Shown piece after piece: positions 7,747-16,033 of a stretch of 64,000 nt of DNA. This DNA comes from JALHNI01 sp044226365 (GTDB taxonomy: Bacteria > Acidobacteriota > Terriglobia > Bryobacterales > Bryobacteraceae). The notes under the pieces were generated by a model. The model made no database searches and was not told where the DNA came from. It saw nothing but the letters and a program-made list of their open reading frames with translations. The translations under genes and the position numbers were made by a program. The stretch covers positions 1 to 64,000 of the forward strand of contig JBGAHE010000018.1 in assembly GCA_044226365.1 (NCBI GenBank), read 5' to 3'. Positions within the stretch are counted from its first letter, which is position 1. The number at the start of each line of letters is the position of its first letter.

Positions 7747-8733
7747 TTAAGGCTTCGACGCCGGCGCGGGCGGAGGGATCGGCGCCGCGGCCGGCTTGGC
7801 CGGATCCGCCGCCGGCGGACGCCGAAAGCGCGGTAAGCGCGGCACCGGCTTCATGCTCGCCAGTTCCACGTAAAGCTGCTGCACCTTCTCGCGATTCGCC
7901 GCGTCCAGCTTCGCCATCCGATGCTTGCCCGCACCCGACAGCGTCACCTCACCCGACGGCGATAAAGCCAACCCGCCCGGCCCTGACATCGCGAACAGAT
8001 TGGACTCCGCCCTCACCGCCGCCAGCACGGCCGCCGCGGCCGGAAGCGGCGCGTCATACGGCATCGTACCCGCCGCGCGATAGGCATCCACCACCGGGTG
8101 CGCCTTGCTCCACGCAAAATCCTTCTCGATCGCCGCCCCTGGAAACACGCCGCCATCAGCGATCACCAAAATCGGCGACGGCCAATCCGCCAGCACCTTC
8201 TTGAGCGCCGGCGCGTCGGTTGCATCGGGCGCCATCGCCAGCAGCCGCACCTTGCTTTCGATCCAAGGCTTCGCCCCGGGAAGATCCAGCAGCGCCGCCA
8301 GATTCGTCGCCGGGCCAGCCAGCACCACAATCGCATTCTGATCGTGCTGCGCCGTCAAAGCATTCCGCAGCATCGCCCGCGGATCGGCCGTATCGTTCAG
8401 GTTTTGAATGCCGTGCGCGTAGGCCGGATTGCCCAACACGGCCTTCATCATCGGCGAATCCTCTACCGGCTTACCCGTCGCCATGCCCACCGGCAAGGTG
8501 CGCCCAACCGCGCCAAAGCTGCCGCTCACCGCCCCGGCGTAGAACCGGCCCAGCACCTCGGTGAACGCCGCCGCATGCAGATTGTTCGTCGGCACACTGA
8601 GCGCCACCACGCGGCACTCGTTTTTCGCGTCGAGCCCGTAGAGAATCGCGAGCCCCAGGGCCGCATCCAGGCGATAACCCAGCGCCCCGTCGTAGAGCAC
8701 CCCGACGGACGGTTTCGAGCCAATGAATTGCAT
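7747..8733 (-). CDS. nucleoside hydrolase-like protein with altered metal site
   Basis: 328 residues. The inosine-uridine nucleoside hydrolase fold is recognisable from 'AIVVLAGPATNLAALLDLP' and from the N-terminal motif position 'VGVLYDGALGYRLDAALGLAIL'. In active hydrolases that segment reads D-x-D-P-G-x-D-D and binds the catalytic calcium. Here the first Asp is kept, but the later Asp pair is replaced by Tyr/Arg-x-Asp, so classic ribohydrolase activity is doubtful. The last 40 residues are Pro/Ala-rich. There is no signal peptide. It lies 4 nt downstream of the DUF1552 gene and ends the three-gene DUF1592-DUF1552 operon, so it may work with that exported oxidative system. Confidence 0.75.
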   Translation of the reverse strand: MQFIGSKPSVGVLYDGALGYRLDAALGLAILYGLDAKNECRVVALSVPTNNLHAAAFTEVLGRFYAGAVSGSFGAVGRTLPVGMATGKPVEDSPMMKAVLGNPAYAHGIQNLNDTADPRAMLRNALTAQHDQNAIVVLAGPATNLAALLDLPGAKPWIESKVRLLAMAPDATDAPALKKVLADWPSPILVIADGGVFPGAAIEKDFAWSKAHPVVDAYRAAGTMPYDAPLPAAAAVLAAVRAESNLFAMSGPGGLALSPSGEVTLSGAGKHRMAKLDAANREKVQQLYVELASMKPVPRLPRFRRPPAADPAKPAAAPIPPPAPASKP

Positions 8734-8737
8734 GGAT

Positions 8738-10087
8738 TTAGGCGAGGTCGAGACCGTCGAGACGTCCAGTGGCGTCGCCGAAGTGCTCCACCTTGGTCCC
8801 CATCCGATCCATCATCGTCAGGAACAGATTCGACATCGGCGTTTCCTTGCGATACACAATCCGCCGGCCGGTCTTCAACCCGCCGCCAATGTGCTTGCCG
8901 CCGCGGCCCACAATCATCGTCGGTAGATCTTCGTGCGTGTGCCGGTTACCGTCGGAGAGACCCGCGCCGTAGACGATCATCGAGTTGTCCAGCAGCGAGC
9001 CGTCGCCTTCGCGAATCGACTTCATCTTCTCCATCCACGCCGCGAACTGCGTCACATGGTAGGTGTTGATCTGCGCCACCTTCTCCATCATGTCCGGCTC
9101 ATTCCGGTGATGCGTCAGCGGATGATGCCCGTCGGCGATCCCGATCTCGCGATAGGCGCGCGACGTCCCTTCGCGCGTCACCAGGAACGTCATCACGCGC
9201 GTCAGGTCAGCCTGGAAGGCCACCGTCATCATGTCGGTCATGAGCTTGAAGTGCTCGGCAAAATCGGCAGGCACGCCGTACGGCTTCTCCATGCCCGGGT
9301 TGATTTGCGCGTTGTCCTTCTCCGCCTTCACCAACTGCCGCTCGATATCACGGATCGACGACAAATACTCATCCAGCTTGCGGCGATCCGTCGGTCCCAG
9401 ATTCGCCTGCAGCGACTTGGTGTCGCCCGTCACAAAATCCAGAATGCTGCGCCGCTGCTTCGACCGCAGCGCCTTCTGCTCCGGCGTCAAATTCGCGCCA
9501 TCGCCGAACAGGCGCTCAAACAGCGCCCGCGGATCGAGCACTGGCGGCAAGGGTTGCGCCTCACCGCGCCACGCCAGATTGTTCGTGTATGCGCACGAAT
9601 AACCCGAGTCGCAATCGCCCGCCTGGCGCGCATCTTCGAGACCCACTTCGAGCGACGGGAAGCGTGTCTGCTTACCGATATCGTTCGCCACGATCTGGTC
9701 GCAGGAGATGCCGGCCTTGATGTCCACCATCGTCTTCCGCGGCTGCACGCCCGACAGATACCCGCCGCAGCAGCGCCCATGATCGCCCGCGCCATCCAGC
9801 AGCGCGCGGCCGCCGTTGTGCGTCAGGTTGCCCAACAACGTAATGTCCTGCTTGAACGGCTCCATCGGCTTCAGGATGCGCGGCAATTCGCCCAGCGCTC
9901 CTTCGTACGTCGGATTCCAGTTCCGCATGTCGATACCGTTCGGCACATACACAAAGGCCATGCGCACCGGTCCGGTGGTCGCCGCGCTCAGCGCCGGCGT
10001 CATGGCATCGAGAAACGGCAGCGCCACCGCCGTCCCGGCTCCCCGCAGAAACGTTCTGCGATTCAAAGCTTTACGCGTAATCATCAT
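8738..10087 (-). CDS. DUF1552 domain-containing protein, Tat-exported
   Basis: 449 residues. An N-terminal Tat signal ('NRRTFLRGAGTAVALPFL') directs folded export. The body matches DUF1552, a planctomycete/acidobacterial family that structurally resembles sulfatase/alkaline-phosphatase-fold proteins. Recognisable stretches are 'FVYVPNGIDMRNWNPTYEG', 'HGRCCGGYLSG', 'EGTSRAYREIGIADGHHPLTHH' and 'NSMIVYGAGLSDGNRHTHEDLP'. Its function is unknown. The start overlaps the stop of the DUF1592 cytochrome by ATGA, a pairing conserved across these phyla, so the two products probably form one periplasmic or surface system. Confidence 0.92.
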   Translation of the reverse strand: MMITRKALNRRTFLRGAGTAVALPFLDAMTPALSAATTGPVRMAFVYVPNGIDMRNWNPTYEGALGELPRILKPMEPFKQDITLLGNLTHNGGRALLDGAGDHGRCCGGYLSGVQPRKTMVDIKAGISCDQIVANDIGKQTRFPSLEVGLEDARQAGDCDSGYSCAYTNNLAWRGEAQPLPPVLDPRALFERLFGDGANLTPEQKALRSKQRRSILDFVTGDTKSLQANLGPTDRRKLDEYLSSIRDIERQLVKAEKDNAQINPGMEKPYGVPADFAEHFKLMTDMMTVAFQADLTRVMTFLVTREGTSRAYREIGIADGHHPLTHHRNEPDMMEKVAQINTYHVTQFAAWMEKMKSIREGDGSLLDNSMIVYGAGLSDGNRHTHEDLPTMIVGRGGKHIGGGLKTGRRIVYRKETPMSNLFLTMMDRMGTKVEHFGDATGRLDGLDLA

Positions 10088-12357
10088 CGACTTGCGGACT
10101 CCGTCTTTGCTTGACTTGGCTTCGGTAACTCACCACGCCGTTCGAGGAACGGCATGCTATGCGTAATCTCCAACACCAGCGTCTCAAACTGGTATCCCGA
10201 CCCGATCACCTTCCGGTTGATCTCCTCGATGGCCCTACGATCATATCTCTCCAGACCCCGCCCCAGCGCGTAGGTCAGCATCTTCTCCGTCAGGCAGCGC
10301 GAAAACTCCGGCGCGCTCTCCTTCAAAATCGTCCGCATCTCCGCCGGCGTCTTGAACGACTTATTGCCCGGCATCGTGCCGCTGGCATCGATATCGAACT
10401 TGCCGTCCCGCGTCCGCCACTTGCCTGTCCCGTCGTAGTTCTCGAGGCCAAAGCCCAGCACGTCCATCCGGTTATGGCACGACGCGCACACCGGGCTCGA
10501 ACGATGCTTCTCGAGTTGCTGCCGCAAGGACCCGGCATTGCCCACCGACGCTTCGTCGAGCGCCGGCACATCCGGCGGGGGCGGCGGAGGCGGCGTCCCC
10601 AGAATATTCTGCAACACGTACTTGCCGCGAATCACCGGCGACGTCCGCGTCGGGTAGCTCGAAACAGTGAGCACGCTCGCGTGGCTCAGAATCCCGCCGC
10701 GTTCGGGCGTATTCAGCGCCACCTTGCGGAACTCCGGCCCGTCGACGCCCGGCACGCCATAGTGCGCCGCCAGCCGATCGTTCAGAAACGTATAGTTCGC
10801 ATCCAGGAACTCGGTCAGCGGCCGATTCTCCTTCAGCAGATGCTGGAAGAAAAGCCGCGTCTCCATCTTCATGGCATCGCGCAAGTCCGGCGACCATTCC
10901 GGAAACTTGCCCGGATCCGGCTTCACCTGATCCAGATTGCGCGTCTCGAGCCACTGCCCGGCAAAGTTATCGGCCAGCGCCCCGGCCTTCTCGTCCTTCA
11001 ACATCCGCCGGATCTGCGCATCCATCTGCGGACGCAGTTGCTTGGTCTCCGCTAACCGCAGCAGTTCCTCGTCCGGCATCGAACTCCACAGGAAGTAGGA
11101 GAGGCGCGAAGCCAGGTCCAGGTCGCTGATCGGATGCACCACGCCCGGCGCCGGATCGCGCTCAATGCGGAACAGGAAGTGCGGCGACACCAGCATCGCC
11201 TGAATCGCCAGTTGCAGGCCCTGCTCGGCCGATTGCCCGTCCGCCTTGGCCAACGTCACAAACCGGTCGAGCGCCGCCACCTCGGTCCGCGTCACCGGCC
11301 GGCGATACGCCCGCCGCGCCAGCGCCGTCAGAATCTTCGTCGTGCACCCGGCCACCTTCGGATCGCAGGTCAGCAGTTGCTTGCGGCTCGCCCGCTCGCC
11401 CTTCGCCGCAAACGGACCCACAAACGTCATCGAATTCAGAAACTTGTTCTTCTTATCGCTGTAAGCGTCTTTCTCGCTCAGCGGCTTCACGAACTCGTCA
11501 TCGATAAAGCCCACGCGAAACGTGTGGTCGCCTTCGGGCAACTGCAGCCGCAGTTCCTCGGCGGAATAGGGGTTGAAGTACACCAGGCCCGAAGGCTGCG
11601 TCTCCACCATCTTGGTGGTCAGCAGCTTGCCGTCCATCCAGAAGCCCATTTTCACCGGCGCCGACCCCTTTGGCCGTTCGCCCGGCAACCCGATCCGGAT
11701 CACATACTCGGCTTCCCAATCCACCCGATGCGTCGCCTCGATCGAACTCCGGTTCGGCCGGCGAATCTTCTTATCTTTGGCGTGATACTCGAACTCGAGC
11801 GGCTTCTTCGGCAGCGGATCCGCCCCGATCGCCCGCGCCGCAATGCGTTCAGCCGCCGTCAGGTACTTCTCCATCAGAATCGGCGAAATCGTCAGCACAT
11901 CGCCGATGTTGTCGAAGCCGTGGCCGGAGTCGTCGGAAGGAAAGTCTTTGTCGGCCCGGAAGTCCACGCTCAGCAGGTCGCGAATCGTGTTGGAGTATTC
12001 GGCCCGGTTCAACCGCCGCGCCGTCACCCGGCCCGGATCCGGCTTCACCAGCTTGTCCGCCTTAGCGAACTCCGCTTCCACAAAACCGATCAGCCCATGC
12101 ACTTCGGCCTGCGTCGGCTGCGGCGCGCCCTTGGGCGGCATCTCCCCGGTCCGCATCCGCTGCACGATCCGCTCCCAGTCGTCGCGCTGCACCAGCGACC
12201 CGGCTTTCATGTACGGAGTCGCATTGAAGCCCCCCGACGCCAACCGGTCCTGGTGGCAACCCGCACAACGTTTGGCCAACACCGGCTGCACCGCCGTTTC
12301 AAACGTCTGGGCGGTCAAACCAGCGGCAAACACGAGGCCAACGGGGAGAAAACGCAT
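10084..12357 (-). CDS. DUF1592 domain-containing cytochrome c (PSD1-type multidomain protein)
   Basis: About 757 residues from the second ATG (12357); the ATG at 12366 overlaps a -10-like element. A signal peptide is followed by a c-type haem motif CAGCH (residues 31-35 by this start) in a planctomycete-type cytochrome domain. The acidobacterial/planctomycete series follows: DUF1587 ('RLNRAEYSNTIRDLL'), a carbohydrate-binding-like beta region, DUF1592 ('LDLASRLSYFLWSSMPDEELL'), DUF1588 with a second CASCH ('PVCASCHNRMDVLGFG') and DUF1585 at the C-terminus. It is presumed to be an exported redox protein acting with its DUF1552 partner, with unknown substrate. It is the first gene of the operon. 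Confidence 0.93.
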   Translation of the reverse strand: MRFLPVGLVFAAGLTAQTFETAVQPVLAKRCAGCHQDRLASGGFNATPYMKAGSLVQRDDWERIVQRMRTGEMPPKGAPQPTQAEVHGLIGFVEAEFAKADKLVKPDPGRVTARRLNRAEYSNTIRDLLSVDFRADKDFPSDDSGHGFDNIGDVLTISPILMEKYLTAAERIAARAIGADPLPKKPLEFEYHAKDKKIRRPNRSSIEATHRVDWEAEYVIRIGLPGERPKGSAPVKMGFWMDGKLLTTKMVETQPSGLVYFNPYSAEELRLQLPEGDHTFRVGFIDDEFVKPLSEKDAYSDKKNKFLNSMTFVGPFAAKGERASRKQLLTCDPKVAGCTTKILTALARRAYRRPVTRTEVAALDRFVTLAKADGQSAEQGLQLAIQAMLVSPHFLFRIERDPAPGVVHPISDLDLASRLSYFLWSSMPDEELLRLAETKQLRPQMDAQIRRMLKDEKAGALADNFAGQWLETRNLDQVKPDPGKFPEWSPDLRDAMKMETRLFFQHLLKENRPLTEFLDANYTFLNDRLAAHYGVPGVDGPEFRKVALNTPERGGILSHASVLTVSSYPTRTSPVIRGKYVLQNILGTPPPPPPPDVPALDEASVGNAGSLRQQLEKHRSSPVCASCHNRMDVLGFGLENYDGTGKWRTRDGKFDIDASGTMPGNKSFKTPAEMRTILKESAPEFSRCLTEKMLTYALGRGLERYDRRAIEEINRKVIGSGYQFETLVLEITHSMPFLERRGELPKPSQAKTESASR

Positions 12358-12364
12358 TCCTCCC

Positions 12365-12370
12365 ATAATA
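12365..12370 (-). promoter_or_regulatory. TATTAT -10-like hexamer before the DUF1592 gene
   Basis: On the minus strand TATTAT is followed by 7 nt (GGGAGGA) and ATG at 12357. A GGAGG also sits in that spacer, but only 1-2 nt from the ATG, too close for ordinary ribosome binding. Leaderless initiation is therefore as likely. Confidence 0.35.
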
Positions 12371-12441
12371 ACGGCGGAAATCTAACCTTTGTTACGGCTC
12401 TTTCACCGAAAAACGCTAGTACCGCGCGCGGGAACCGTCCC

Positions 12442-12447
12442 TATACT
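12442..12447 (+). promoter_or_regulatory. TATACT -10 hexamer, leaderless-type promoter of the antitoxin gene
   Basis: TATACT is followed by 7 nt and then ATG at 12455, with no Shine-Dalgarno. This is the same hexamer and almost the same geometry as at 2894. Confidence 0.45.
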
Positions 12448-12454
12448 TTTGGTG

Positions 12455-12712
12455 ATGGCTGTCGGACGCAGATTAGGCCGCACCAGCGACGCCGAGTTGG
12501 AAGACGCCAAAGAGCACCCCACCCCGGCGTTTGTCTATCAATACGCCCGCGAAGTGCTCGACGATCCCGTGCGCACCCAAGCTTGGCTGGAAGCGCCGCT
12601 CGGGCTGCTCGGCAACGTCACGCCCCAATCCCTCCTGAATTCCGGCTCCGACGACAACCTCCGCCGTGTTCTCGCCGTGCTCATCCAGCTCGACTACGGC
12701 GTTTTTGCCTAG
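12455..12712 (+). CDS. MbcA/ParS/Xre-type (DUF2384) antitoxin
   Basis: 85 residues from the ATG at 12455; the open frame starts at 12389, but the upstream part has no support and the promoter lies inside it. The C-terminal DUF2384 toxin-binding domain is clear: 'WLEAPLGLLGNVTPQSLLNSG' followed by 'LRRVLAVLIQLDYGVFA'. Such antitoxins neutralise RES-domain toxins that degrade NAD+. It is shorter than typical family members (about 130-150 residues) and has little room for the usual N-terminal Xre-like DNA-binding domain. The partner toxin begins 3 nt downstream but is frameshifted, so this antitoxin is probably an orphan remnant or retained for another role. Confidence 0.85.
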   Translation: MAVGRRLGRTSDAELEDAKEHPTPAFVYQYAREVLDDPVRTQAWLEAPLGLLGNVTPQSLLNSGSDDNLRRVLAVLIQLDYGVFA

Positions 12713-12715
12713 CGA

Positions 12716-13163
12716 ATGCACGTCTTCCGTCTCTTCGGGAAGGCCGGCGGCCCGATCACTCCTATGGCGCCCGGCTCTTCGGTGGCCGCTGGAATCCCGA
12801 AGGCGTCAGCGTGCTCTACACGTCCAGCCACCTCTCGCTTGCCTGCCTGGAAACACTCGTCCATGTGTCAGCCCCAAGCCTGCCGCCCATGCTGTTTGCC
12901 CGAACCGATGTTGGCCCTGTCGAGGCTTCGCTCGACCCCACCGACACCAGTTGGCTCGCGGCTCGGCCCACACGCGCCGCCTCGGACTACGGTGGCTCGA
13001 AGCCAACGACAATCTGGCCATCCGCGTGCCATCGATTCTCATCCCTCACGAGGACAACGTCCTCGTGAATCCGGCGCACCCGAACTATCAAGCGCTGGCC
13101 TGGGAAGTCTACCCCTTCGACTGGGACCGCCGCATCCTCGAACTCCTCAATTCGTCGCGTTAG
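12716..13163 (+). pseudogene. RES-domain toxin, broken by two frameshifts
   Basis: The RES toxin can be read only by joining three frames. The start 'MHVFRLFGKAG' lies in the frame of 12716. The core 'YGARLFGGRWNPEGVSVLYTSSHLSLACLETLVHV' is read in another frame from about 12763, and the end 'WLEANDNLAIRVPSILIPHED' ... 'NPAHPNYQALAWEVYPFDWDRRILELL' in the third frame from about 12993. The three family residues are all present: R in GGRWN, E in CLETL and S in RVPS. Each junction (12731-12762 and about 12988-12996) behaves as a one-base deletion. Intact members deplete NAD+. The remnant directly follows its antitoxin and its last 17 bases overlap the convergent gene. Confidence 0.82.
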
Positions 13164-13764
13164 CGACCCGCACCAGCCGCATCGCCCGCTGCGGACTCCC
13201 ATAGCGCAGCAACAACTCATCCCCCTGCATCAGCAGCCGCTCGCCCTTGAACCGCACCGTCGTAATCGCCGTCCCGTTGATCTCAAACTCGTAGTCCGTC
13301 CCCGGCCCCTTCAGCTCATACGGACCCGCCTCCAGCCCATACACCCGAATCGCCATCCGCACCGGACCTGGCTTCACCTCAGGCCCGAACACCGCCATGC
13401 CCTCCGACGTCGTCCGCGCCGTCACTTCATTCATCACCACATCAATGTGGGGGATTCCCCGCCCGTCCGAAGTCTTGATCCAGATCCGCGTTCCCGCCTC
13501 CGCCCCCTGCGTCACCCGCACCAGCCGAAAAGGCGGCTCGTCCTTCCCGCCGGTCGTCAGCACCACCGCGGCCCCCTCGCGCTTCCAGGTCCCCTGTGCC
13601 GAATAATCCGCCGCCCCGTACGCCATCATGTACGAGAAGTGACCATCGGACTGCAGCACCAGCTCGCAGCCCATCTCCCGCTCACCCCGTAACTCATAAC
13701 GCCCCGCGACATCCGCCGCCAACATCCCGCCGGCGATCGCCAGCGCCAAAATCCAGATCCGCAT
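13147..13764 (-). CDS. secreted hypothetical protein
   Basis: 205 residues with a signal peptide (residues 1-16, 'ILALAIAGGMLAADV'). The mature part is beta-rich and starts 'GRYELRGEREMGCELVLQSDGHFSYMMAYGAADYSAQGTWKREG' (split here only as description). This resembles small lipocalin-like or 'refolding' domains that measure deviation from a standard, but I cannot assign a family. It is the last gene of the minus-strand run that begins with the MmcQ/YjbR gene, 51 nt after the vWFA gene. It overlaps the end of the RES pseudogene by 17 bp. Confidence 0.65.
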   Translation of the reverse strand: MRIWILALAIAGGMLAADVAGRYELRGEREMGCELVLQSDGHFSYMMAYGAADYSAQGTWKREGAAVVLTTGGKDEPPFRLVRVTQGAEAGTRIWIKTSDGRGIPHIDVVMNEVTARTTSEGMAVFGPEVKPGPVRMAIRVYGLEAGPYELKGPGTDYEFEINGTAITTVRFKGERLLMQGDELLLRYGSPQRAMRLVRVANATN

Positions 13765-13815
13765 GTACAGATGCGCGCATTTGCCAGCCGGGGCGGCTCA
13801 CCCCGAGGCTAAATA

Positions 13816-14826
13816 TTACTTCACCGGTACCGCCGCATCCGGCGACACCCAATACCCCGGCCGCGACCGCAACTGCGCCCCATACCGCCCCGGAACCTGC
13901 ACCTCCAGCCGGTGATACCCCGGCGACGACAAGTCCGGCACAAAACCCAAGACGTACTGGCTGTGCAACTCCTCGCTCAGCCTTTCGATCGCGTTTTCGA
14001 GCCCCTTCTGCCGCGAGAACGGAAACGTCGTGCCGCCCGTCTCGGTCGTCAGAATCTCGGTGGTCTTCCGATCGCCCAGCCGCTTCAACTCGGCCAGCGC
14101 CCCTAAAATGTCGCCCCGCCCTTCCAGCGGCACATACGACGGGTCCCCTGGAATCACGCCCGGCGTCGCCGGACCCCGCTTCCGCGGCGAGTTCGCCGGC
14201 GACTTCTGAGTGAACCCCGTCTTCAGCGCCGAATACGTCGCCGCATACACCGTCACCCCCGCCTTCTGCGCCGCCAGCAACAAATCGTCCAGCCCGGACT
14301 CGCTGCCCCGGTCCCGCGACTCCGAAATCAGCAACAGCACCCGCCGCGCCTTCCGCTGGCTCAGCCGTTCAATCGCCGCCATCGCCGCATCGATCATCCG
14401 CGCCGACTTCGGCGCCCCCGGCTCGAGTGCCGCAAACGCCCGCTCGAGCGCCGCCGAATCATGCGTACACTCCGACAGCCAGTTCACCGTCTCGTTGAAC
14501 GAAACCAGCCCCGCACAGCCCCGCGTCCCGGTCAGCAACGGCTCCACCATCGAACTGATCTTGCGTACCTTCTCGAGCACCGGCCCCGATATGCCCGACG
14601 ATTGCACCGCAATCACCAGCGCGATCGGCGCCACCCCTGTGCCAATCGTATCCACCAGTGCCTTTTGCGGACGCCCGTTATCGCGCAGCACAAAGTCGCC
14701 GGACTCCAAGCCATCCACCGGCCGACCCTTCGCATCGCGCACCGCCACCGGCACCAGCACCAGCCGCGACTGCACGTCGAAATCCGGCCCTTGGGCCAGC
14801 AAGCTCAGCGCCAGGAGCGTAATCAT
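13816..14826 (-). CDS. vWFA-related protein of the acidobacterial type
   Basis: 336 residues with a short signal sequence (residues 1-12). The N-terminal 'VLVPVAVRDAKGRPVDGLESGDFVLRDNG' is the hallmark opening of acidobacterial vWFA-related proteins. It is followed by a von Willebrand A-like domain and the family's C-terminal 'LHSQYVLGFVPDLSSPGYHRLEVQVPGR'. The metal-ion site that normally reads D-x-S-x-S is replaced by 'IAVQSSGIS', so metal-dependent adhesion is doubtful. It is probably a periplasmic protein-interaction module. It lies 28 nt downstream of the tandem paralogue pair, in the same direction. Confidence 0.85.
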   Translation of the reverse strand: MITLLALSLLAQGPDFDVQSRLVLVPVAVRDAKGRPVDGLESGDFVLRDNGRPQKALVDTIGTGVAPIALVIAVQSSGISGPVLEKVRKISSMVEPLLTGTRGCAGLVSFNETVNWLSECTHDSAALERAFAALEPGAPKSARMIDAAMAAIERLSQRKARRVLLLISESRDRGSESGLDDLLLAAQKAGVTVYAATYSALKTGFTQKSPANSPRKRGPATPGVIPGDPSYVPLEGRGDILGALAELKRLGDRKTTEILTTETGGTTFPFSRQKGLENAIERLSEELHSQYVLGFVPDLSSPGYHRLEVQVPGRYGAQLRSRPGYWVSPDAAVPVK

Positions 14827-14854
14827 TCCTTCACCTGATGCAATTCTCGGGCCG

Positions 14855-16033
14855 TTAAGTCTGCGCGTGCTGCGACTTCTTCGGCGCCTTGTAGACCACC
14901 TTCAACTCCGGCGTCTGCAACACCGCATGATCCTTCACCTTCGACGTCAAACACGCCTCCAGCGCCCCGCTCACGATCAGCGTCCGCTCCACCGGATACG
15001 GCGCTTTGCCCGTCACGAACATCTCCTCGATCTTGCTCACCAGGCACGCCGAATAGGTCACGTTCGGCACCGGCGAAAGAAAGAATTGCGTCGACGGGTA
15101 GCCGCTCATGCCCTTGACCTTCGCGGCAAAGCAATAATCGCGCACCGCGCCGTCCAGCATCAGCAGGGTCGTCTTCAACCCATCGTTGTGCTCAATGAAA
15201 TACGCCGCGGGATTCTTCACCAGCTTCGGCAATTCGTTGTTGCCCACCAGATCCTGTGTCCGCCCATCCAGCAGCGTCTTGCCCTGCGGCGTATCGCTGC
15301 GCGACAGCGCCGCCGTCAGCAGCTTCTTCGAATACCGGCCGGACTCGCCCGCCGCCCACACCGCGTCCCCCTCGATCAACTGCACCGACTTCACGCCCGT
15401 CTCGCCGCCCTTGCGCCGCTCGATCATGCACTGCATTGCTTCCAGCGCGTGATAATCCATCGGATCCGATCCACCCACGCCCACCATCAGCGCATCCTCG
15501 ATCTCACAGTTCAGCGGCAACTCCAGATCCGGTAGCCGCCACGTCACCGGCAGCGACGACCCCGCCAGCATCGGGAACTTCAGCCGCTTGGACTGGTCCA
15601 CCATCCACTTCGCCTTCTCAAAACTGTACGAAAGGTGCTTATCGTTGTAGACCGGCACCGCCCGTCCGTCCTTCTCAAACACCTCCACGCACTGCTTGAA
15701 GAACTCATACCGCGGATAGAGCACCTGCCCCTTCTCATTGCGCGGATAGTTCCCGTGCTCCCCGATGATCATCACCGCATCCACGGCCAGCTTGTCGCCG
15801 CCGCAGCGCAACGCCTCGGCAATCGTGTTGTAAACCGTAAAGCCGAACTCCTTGGCCCGCAAATAGCTCTGGTCCTCGGGCGGCTTCTGATCCGAGTACA
15901 GCGAGACGATCTGCACGTCCGGCTTGTGCCATTCGCCCTCGTGGGGATAACCGATCAAAAACCGGTCCGCCATATGCTGGGCGTGCGAGAGGTACTTATA
16001 CAGTGTGGTGATGACGGCAACACGCTTCGGCAT
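14855..16033 (-). CDS. unassigned conserved protein, cytoplasmic copy of a tandem pair
   Basis: 392 residues without a signal peptide. The N-terminus 'RVAVITTLYKYLSHAQHMADRFL' looks Rossmann-like, and the protein is weakly reminiscent of Gfo/Idh-type folds, but I cannot name a family. It is a clear paralogue of the gene immediately upstream. Shared blocks are 'GEHG-YP--EKGQV-YPRYEFF', 'NDKHLS', 'AGSSLPVTWR', 'DYHALEAMQCMIERRKGGETGVK' and a C-terminal 'YPVERTLI'. Polar conserved residues (the His in GEHG and NDKHLS, and Arg/Glu in ERRKGGETG) suggest an enzyme active site. Its start codon overlaps the upstream stop by one base (TAATG), so the two are translationally coupled. Confidence 0.75.
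   Translation of the reverse strand: MPKRVAVITTLYKYLSHAQHMADRFLIGYPHEGEWHKPDVQIVSLYSDQKPPEDQSYLRAKEFGFTVYNTIAEALRCGGDKLAVDAVMIIGEHGNYPRNEKGQVLYPRYEFFKQCVEVFEKDGRAVPVYNDKHLSYSFEKAKWMVDQSKRLKFPMLAGSSLPVTWRLPDLELPLNCEIEDALMVGVGGSDPMDYHALEAMQCMIERRKGGETGVKSVQLIEGDAVWAAGESGRYSKKLLTAALSRSDTPQGKTLLDGRTQDLVGNNELPKLVKNPAAYFIEHNDGLKTTLLMLDGAVRDYCFAAKVKGMSGYPSTQFFLSPVPNVTYSACLVSKIEEMFVTGKAPYPVERTLIVSGALEACLTSKVKDHAVLQTPELKVVYKAPKKSQHAQT

Noticed and set aside
11134..13068. A 644-codon plus-strand open frame opposite the DUF1592 gene.
   Set aside because: It is an antisense shadow of GC-rich coding DNA, rich in Arg/His/Pro. Only its last third matters, as one frame of the broken RES toxin.
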